From Bipolaris cookei (Eukaryota > Ascomycota > Dothideomycetes > Pleosporales > Pleosporaceae): 64,000 nucleotides of DNA. Below the pieces are notes generated by a model. It ran no database searches. It was not told where the DNA came from and was given only the letters and a program-made list of their open reading frames with translations. Made by a program: the position numbers and the translations under genes. Numbering within the stretch: position 1 is the stretch's first letter; every line of letters starts with the position of its first letter. Positions 58,350 to 64,000 of the stretch are shown piece after piece. The stretch lies in NCBI GenBank assembly GCA_002286855.1, contig NRSV01000013.1:157190-221189 (forward strand). Reading direction: 5' to 3'.

Positions 58350-60857
58350 ATGCCGCCTTCGCAATTGAAGCGGCTGAAAAGCTCGCTCCGCGAACAAGGC
58401 ATCACTGGTCCGCAAAAGTCCAAGAAACAGAAGAAGTCGCAGTCCAAAAACGCCGAACACCACCAGCGAAGAGCCTCAGCGCTCGCGTCGATCCGCGAAT
58501 CATTCAATCCATTCGAGTTCAAGCACCTTGCGCGCCCGCATAAGCACGAGTATGTCTCTGCGCAGGCGGAAAATGCGCCCAAGAAGATTCTTGGCAGGCC
58601 TGGCGTCACTAAGAGTCAGGGCGAGGAGGCCCGCAGGAAGTCGTTATTACCAGAGATGCATCGAAAGAACAAGGTTGGAGGTATTCTAGACAGGCGGATA
58701 GGAGAAGATGACCCGACAATGAGTCTGGATGACAAGATGATGGCGCGCTTTGAGCGGGAGCAGCAGCGCAAGAGGAGCGGCAATGTGTTTGATCTCGAAG
58801 ACGATGCTGACGAGGTCGAGCTTACGCACGGCGGGCAGTCGCTGCGTTTTGATGACGAAATTGGGGAGGAAGACTACGACGCGGCCAGTATTGCTGGGTC
58901 GAGCGACGACGAGGATGGTTTCCTGAAGAAGAAGAGGCGAAGAGACGATGTAGATGGCGAGGCCGATGGCGACACTCCTGCAGAGGAGCAGCCGGAGAGG
59001 AAGAAGAGCAAGCAGGAGGTCATGAAGGAGGTCATAGCCAAGTCAAAGCAGCACAAGTACGAGCGTCAGGCACAAAAGGAAGACGATGACGAACTGAGAG
59101 ATGAGCTCGACAAGGATCTCAACGATGTTCTGACTGCGCTGCGAGGACACATCAACAAGAAGCCGGAGCCTGAAGCACCCAAAGGCTCACAGCTCAACGA
59201 CTTTGGAATGAATGCCGACCGCGCGGCACTTCTTGCTGGAAATACACAACAGGACAAGGATAGAGAATACGATACCAGAGTGCGCCAATTGCTGCAGGAC
59301 CAGCGTGCAAAGCCGACGGAGCGGACAAAGACAGAGGAGGAAAAGGCCAAGGAGGAGGCTGACCGACTGAAGGAGCTCGAGCAAAAGCGCATGAAAAGGA
59401 TGCGTGGAGAGGCGATCAGCGATGACGAGGAGCCACGCAAGAACAGTGCTGATGAGCCTGAGGAAGACGAAGATGAGGATGGCCTTCTGGACGACGCTGC
59501 CGAATTTGGATTGAAAGTTCCGGGTCAACTCCGACCAAAGGGTGTGGAAGACGAGGATGACTTCATCATGGACGATCTCGTCGCTACCGATTCCGAAGCT
59601 GACATTTCCGACGAAGAATCTGATGCTGGCTCCGCTATTGATGACACCATGGCCATGGACGACGAAGACACTGATTTCCTCAAGGACGTCATGCCGGAGC
59701 GCAAGGAGCAACCAAAAGCTGTCAACGGTGTGCTTACTCTGAGTGCTGAGCCTTCGTCGAAGCTGGCATTCACATACGTATGCCCTCGGTCACACGAGGA
59801 GTTGTTGAAGGTCTTCAAGGGAGTTGCCCACAATGATACTTCGACTGTGATTCAAAGGATACGCGCACTTTACCATGCCGGTCTTCATGCGGATAACAAG
59901 AACAAGCTTGCTGATTTTGCTTGCGCACTTATCGATCACGTCTCGTACCTTGCGAACGAGACTCCAGCCGCTCCATTGGCAGTCATCGAGTCTATCATTC
60001 GACATATCCATTCCATGTCACGCTCATATCCTGTTCAGATTGCGACCAAGTTTCGACAACACTTGAAGCAATTGCAGATCTCGAATGATCCTACGCCTGG
60101 AGATCTCACCGTCCTATCAGCAATAGGATCCATCTTTCCTACCTCTGATCACTTCCATCAAGTCGTTACGCCAGCCGTCACCCTGATGGCACGCTGGATG
60201 GGTCTTACCTCGCCAGCCTCGACTAAAGACGTTGCTACTGGCGCTTTTATCGGCGCACAATGTCTCCACTACCAAAGGCTATCAAAGCGATACATTCCCG
60301 AGTTCGTCCGCTACACCGGTCTCTGTCTGACCTCAGAACACGCTACACCAGCGCTTCTCACGGCACACAGCAAGAATATCATTACAGCCGCTGAACTCTG
60401 GAGCACTTCAGCCTCTTTCATCGAAATCTTCGTACCCCTCCTTGGCCCCCTGAAGTTAGCTAAGCAAACCTCTACCCTGCAAAACCTACAAGCCCGCATT
60501 TCCCTTGCACGTTCTAAACGCCGCCCCCTCCTCCTCCACAACCACCGACCCCTCCCCATCAAATCCAACATTCCCAAATTCGAAGAATCATTCGATCCCA
60601 ACCGCCACTACGATCCCGACAAGGAGCGCTCAGACGCCAAGAAATTGCAGAAGGAGTACAAGCGCGAGAGGAAAGGGGCTATGCGTGAGTTGCGCAAGGA
60701 CGCAAACTTCATTGCGAGAGAGAGTCTCAAGGAGAAGAAGGAGAAGGATCGGGCGTATGAGACTAAGTATAGAAGGCTTGTGGCGGAGATTCAGGGCGAG
60801 GAGGGGAGAGAGAAGAATGCGTATGAGAGGGAGAAGAAGGCGAGGAAGAGGGAGTAG
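58350..60857 (+). CDS. nop14: Nop14, small-subunit processome protein
   Basis: Nucleolar protein required for 18S rRNA maturation and 40S assembly. 835 residues, one exon, start at the first ATG. The N-terminus has MPPSQLKRLKSSLRE and the family element NPFEFKHLARPHKHEYVS. A long acidic and Lys-rich middle (about 120-480) has several Asp/Glu runs, with the conserved NDFGMNADRAALL segment inside. A helical C-terminal half begins near KLAFTYVCPRSHEELL and includes ALYHAGLHADNKNKLADF and LTVLSAIGSIFPTSDHFHQV. The Nop14 signature after FDPNRHYDPDKERSDAKKLQ continues as a basic coiled coil (EYKRERKGAMRELRKDANFI). Intronless, like prp16. Confidence 0.95.
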   Translation: MPPSQLKRLKSSLREQGITGPQKSKKQKKSQSKNAEHHQRRASALASIRESFNPFEFKHLARPHKHEYVSAQAENAPKKILGRPGVTKSQGEEARRKSLLPEMHRKNKVGGILDRRIGEDDPTMSLDDKMMARFEREQQRKRSGNVFDLEDDADEVELTHGGQSLRFDDEIGEEDYDAASIAGSSDDEDGFLKKKRRRDDVDGEADGDTPAEEQPERKKSKQEVMKEVIAKSKQHKYERQAQKEDDDELRDELDKDLNDVLTALRGHINKKPEPEAPKGSQLNDFGMNADRAALLAGNTQQDKDREYDTRVRQLLQDQRAKPTERTKTEEEKAKEEADRLKELEQKRMKRMRGEAISDDEEPRKNSADEPEEDEDEDGLLDDAAEFGLKVPGQLRPKGVEDEDDFIMDDLVATDSEADISDEESDAGSAIDDTMAMDDEDTDFLKDVMPERKEQPKAVNGVLTLSAEPSSKLAFTYVCPRSHEELLKVFKGVAHNDTSTVIQRIRALYHAGLHADNKNKLADFACALIDHVSYLANETPAAPLAVIESIIRHIHSMSRSYPVQIATKFRQHLKQLQISNDPTPGDLTVLSAIGSIFPTSDHFHQVVTPAVTLMARWMGLTSPASTKDVATGAFIGAQCLHYQRLSKRYIPEFVRYTGLCLTSEHATPALLTAHSKNIITAAELWSTSASFIEIFVPLLGPLKLAKQTSTLQNLQARISLARSKRRPLLLHNHRPLPIKSNIPKFEESFDPNRHYDPDKERSDAKKLQKEYKRERKGAMRELRKDANFIARESLKEKKEKDRAYETKYRRLVAEIQGEEGREKNAYEREKKARKRE

Positions 60858-62931
60858 GTTTGAATTAGGCTCATATAGGGGAAAAACTATGGGTAGCATA
60901 TAGAACCGTGTTCCAGGCACGGGGTATTTGCCCGTATTATTAATTTTCCTACCAAATATAAGGCCACAGTCCTTTTCCTGTTGTTGTGTTCCGGTGTGTA
61001 GATGGTATCACGTAATACTTTATTCACAAGCAGTAGTCAAAAGCAGTCTCACCAAGTTTGTCTACATCAAGCAAAGTTGTAGGGAGCATAGCATACGTGT
61101 TATGCTGTCCCGCTAAAAGTATATGCGTAACATGAAGGGATCAGCGATTCAGGCGACTTCCCCCCTGAGGTTTCTGTGGGGAAAGTGGAAAGAAATCCAT
61201 CTTCTTTCAGGCATCGTGAGCTAGGCAGTGCGGAAAGGCCCCATAATTCAAGCAGAAACTGCCCGCTTGCAGATCTGTTCGCCCGGATGACGCGGAGTCC
61301 AGGGCTATGGACTTTTTTGAGATTGCCATGCCCTGATTTTCTTGTGGTTTCTTGACAAGAAGAGATAAAGTGGGTGTGAAGAGAACACGTACTACACCTA
61401 CGTAGCCTTGGGCGTGTCTTCGGTCGTTGTTTTGGAACTCTGTACCAAAGGAAGAGGCCATGTGATTCTCAGCTGGTGCATACATATTCAACACACCAAC
61501 AGTGGAATGAACATGAAGGATCAAAATGCCATTGTGTTGGCACGGATTTGTTTGGACATTAGTAGCATGCACCCCGTGTGTCTCTCTGCCCCGAAAAAAG
61601 GCATCCCCACATTCAACTGGGTCCGTGCGCTCCAAGTCATAAGCAAAGTCCCCCACGCGCGGCTGCCATTCGTCCTGCGAAGAAACCTTAATTGAACCCA
61701 CAAACTTACGGACTCTTTGTATACGCTAGACATAGCTCAAGTCTACCATAATAGTGCATATTGTTCCTGACAGCTTTTGCCCTGGAAAGGATGCAAGTTC
61801 CCGTTGGGACCTCAAGCGCCGTCTCAACGATGCCGTGGTACCGACTTCGCACACGATGTGACGTCAGCTGGAATTTCGCAACAACGTGAACGCCATGCTG
61901 AGCAAAGAGCACGCTCGAGATGGAGAACACCATCCTAAAAAGTTTGGGCTACTTTTGCATCATCATTAAATCCAGTCTGTTCCACAGAGTCCAGCAGCCC
62001 TGCGCAATCCGCCGTAGAGCAAACCTCATACTACATCCGCGGAAAAGCAGACGGCTTGAAGACACGGTAGTCTATGCTTTGAAAATTTTAGTTTGCTATA
62101 GTGTGCAAGCCCTAGTATATGGTGTACTATGCAAACAAGCTTCTTTGGCAACGCTCCCACGCCGAAGTCGACATCTCTGCTCCCGAGCACGCAATACGGG
62201 CCCTGTCCGTTTTTATTGGGTACTAGTGCGAACCAGGTCCAACTATCACATCCTTTACCCACCATCCCTGCCGTCTCGCCCGCACACCCTTGCAGTCTTG
62301 ACCCATATCGAAGCCGGAGATGCGGCGAAGGGCGTCACTGTTGCTTACGACCTGTGGCCACATGGTCGGCATGTTCAGCCATGCTGTCACTTGTCTCAAA
62401 TTTTTACTCACGCGGGCTTTGCCTAGAAACATTACTCTCCCAGCCTCTTCTGCTTCCGGTCCTTGGACTGCCTTCATTGTCCTTGCATCCCGTAGACTGA
62501 GTATTTGCCAGTCGCGTAATTCGACAAGCTCCACCACTATTTACATATTTGGATAGCTTGTTTGGTGGTCAAAGCGATCACGCAATAAGCGCGGCAACTA
62601 AAGTAATATCGAGACGCTGTCACGGCATCGGTCCTACTCACACCCACCATCTTCGGACGCCATCTATGTTGAGAAGCGGCCCTTGAGAAGCTTCGCTTCC
62701 GCTACGGCATTTGGGATTAGTACCAGATCATTACCATCCCATACTTCCCACCTCCCCCCGCCGTCTTAAAAAGACAAGCTTCCGACTAGCCTTCGACACA
62801 TTCTTGACGCATCTGTTTGAACTCCTTTTGGTCTTATCCAAGTCTCTGGTACTGGATCTCAAGCACTTGGCATTCCAAGGCTGACCCGGTACACCAATCT
62901 ACGTTCGAGTTGGAGTAACGTCCAATCAACG
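60858..62931. other. intergenic between nop14 and the sulfate permease
   Basis: 2.1 kb with no supported gene. A 164-codon minus-strand frame at 61207-61701 and smaller ones near 61920-62560 were examined and not accepted. The last 250 bp are CT-rich and should hold the permease promoter. Confidence 0.45.
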
Positions 62932-64000
62932 ATGGCTTCGACAGCCAACAAAGTTGGCCAAGGCCTGGCAAAGGTCTTGGGTATCGATCTCCATTACCGG
63001 AACGAGACCGGCTCGGACCGTGTCACACGAGGCGAGAGTGTGTTTACCGTCGACTCTGCCGACATCTATGTCGAGGAAGAGCCAACAGCGCGGGAATGGC
63101 TTCAGGAGGTTGTTCCTAGCGCTCGGGAATTTGGCGAATATCTGTACAGTTTATTCCCTTTTGTTCATTGGATAACTCGCTATAATGTCCAATGGTTAGT
63201 CGGAGATCTTGTTGCTGGTATGTCAACACGCAGTATTGTTACCGTCGCAATGCTTACATCTTCTAGGTATCACCGTTGGTGCGGTTGTCGTGCCTCAGGG
63301 CATGGCCTACGCAAAGCTCGCTGAGCTCCCTGTCGAGTTCGGACTATATTCCTCTTTCATGGGCGTACTCATCTACTGGTTCTTCGCTACCTCCAAGGAC
63401 ATTACCATCGGGCCTGTCGCTGTCCTTTCTACAGTGACGGGCGGTATTGTGCTATCGGCAGAACAGAAACTGGCTGGCCAAAACATCTCACGAGACACGA
63501 TCGCATCTGCATTGGCCATTATTGCCGGCTCGATTGTCCTCTTTCTCGGTCTCATAAGGCTAGGCTGGATTGTCGACCTCATTTCTCTACCTGCAATTTC
63601 AGCCTTCATGACTGGTTCTGCCATCAGCATTGCTGCTGGACAGTTCCCAACCATGATGGGAATCAAGGGTTTCTCTACGAGGGATGCCACATACAAAGTC
63701 ATTATCAACTCTCTGAAGCATCTTGGACGCACTGATCTCAATGCAGCTTTCGGTCTTACTTGTCTCTTCCTCTTGTATGCTATCCGATTCGCCTGTGGCC
63801 AGCTTGCGAAACGTTTCCCAGCAAAGGCCAGGGTGTTCTTCTTTCTGAATACGCTCCGTACTGTGTTTGTCATTCTGCTCTTCATTCTGTTCAGCTATTT
63901 GGTAAACCGGTCGCACAGGGCTAATGGAACCACGCCTAAGATTTCCACACTAGGAACGGTTCCCCGAGGTTTCCAACACGCTCGTGTACCAAAGGTTACG
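62932..64000 (+). CDS. SulP family sulfate permease, 5' part
   Basis: Plasma-membrane sulfate transporter of the SulP/SLC26 family (Sul1/Sul2, CysB type), cut by the window end. Exons 62932-63217 and 63267 onward, 49-nt intron with TTCTAG acceptor. The cytosolic N-terminus (about 80 residues) contains the family element RYNVQWLVGDLVAGITVGAV, VVPQGMAYAKLAELPVEFGL then YSSFMGVLIYWFFATSKD, and ITIGPVAVLSTVTGG, all hallmarks of the SulP core. Further membrane segments (ALAIIAGSIVLFLGLIRLGW, AISAFMTGSAISIAAGQ) and a loop GIKGFSTRDATYKV follow. About 340 of an expected 800 or so residues are visible; the C-terminal STAS domain lies beyond the window. The start at 62932 is the first in-frame ATG. 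Confidence 0.93.

Noticed and set aside
61207..61701. 164-codon minus-strand frame between nop14 and the sulfate permease
   Set aside because: It opens at a GTG codon, has no recognised family, and no convincing upstream exon could be joined to it.

Overview
The window is nuclear DNA of a filamentous ascomycete, most likely a Dothideomycete of the order Pleosporales. This is inferred from short (45-150 nt) GT-AG introns with CTAAC-type branch points, compact genes on both strands, single-copy fungal housekeeping genes, and a transposon relic whose stop codons look like C-to-T decay (RIP). There are 26 gene loci: 25 protein-coding genes (the last cut by the window edge) and one decayed gene, plus one dead transposon. 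No rRNA gene, confident tRNA, CRISPR array, secondary-metabolite cluster or virus was seen. Gene models were built by hand splicing; every multi-exon model sums to a multiple of three.

Layout. 1-9 kb: no gene to 1.4 kb, then a CoA-type Nudix hydrolase (-), eIF4A (-), an F-box/JmjC protein (+) and the Bub2-type TBC GAP (-). 9.5-12.8 kb: a Fot1/pogo-type DNA transposon relic followed by AT-rich gene-free sequence. 12.8-17.6 kb: an Rsc4-like double-bromodomain protein (-) and a calmodulin-dependent kinase (-). 18.5-23.4 kb: a 102-aa membrane protein (+), a DUF1294 membrane protein (-) and a secreted GH17 cell-wall glucanase with a 234-bp tandem repeat in its linker (-). 23.4-27.6 kb: gene-poor, holding a decayed FAD-dependent monooxygenase (-).

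27.6-46.8 kb: Usb1 (-), Pal1 (+), a DUF2417 membrane protein (-), protein phosphatase methylesterase (+), Utp23 (-), a large DUF726 hydrolase-like protein (+), mitoribosomal protein mL54 (-), an unknown Ser-rich protein (-) and Pwp1 (-). 47-64 kb: Prp16 (+), Yth1/CPSF30 (-), a GH18 chitinase (+), Vps53 (+), an unknown 213-aa protein (-), Nop14 (+) and the 5' part of a SulP sulfate permease (+).

The genes do not form one pathway. Themes recur: ribosome biogenesis (Utp23, Pwp1, Nop14, mL54), RNA processing and translation (Prp16, Usb1, Yth1, eIF4A), cell wall and morphogenesis (GH17, GH18, Pal1) and signalling or cell-cycle control (Bub2, CaMK, Ppe1). Divergent pairs share short promoters, tightest between Pwp1 and Prp16 (248 bp). 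The least ordinary items are the GH17 repeat array, the decayed monooxygenase, the hydrolase-like DUF2417 protein with glycine at the nucleophile position, the 11-nt last exon of eIF4A, and the chitinase whose catalytic motif is assembled across an intron.
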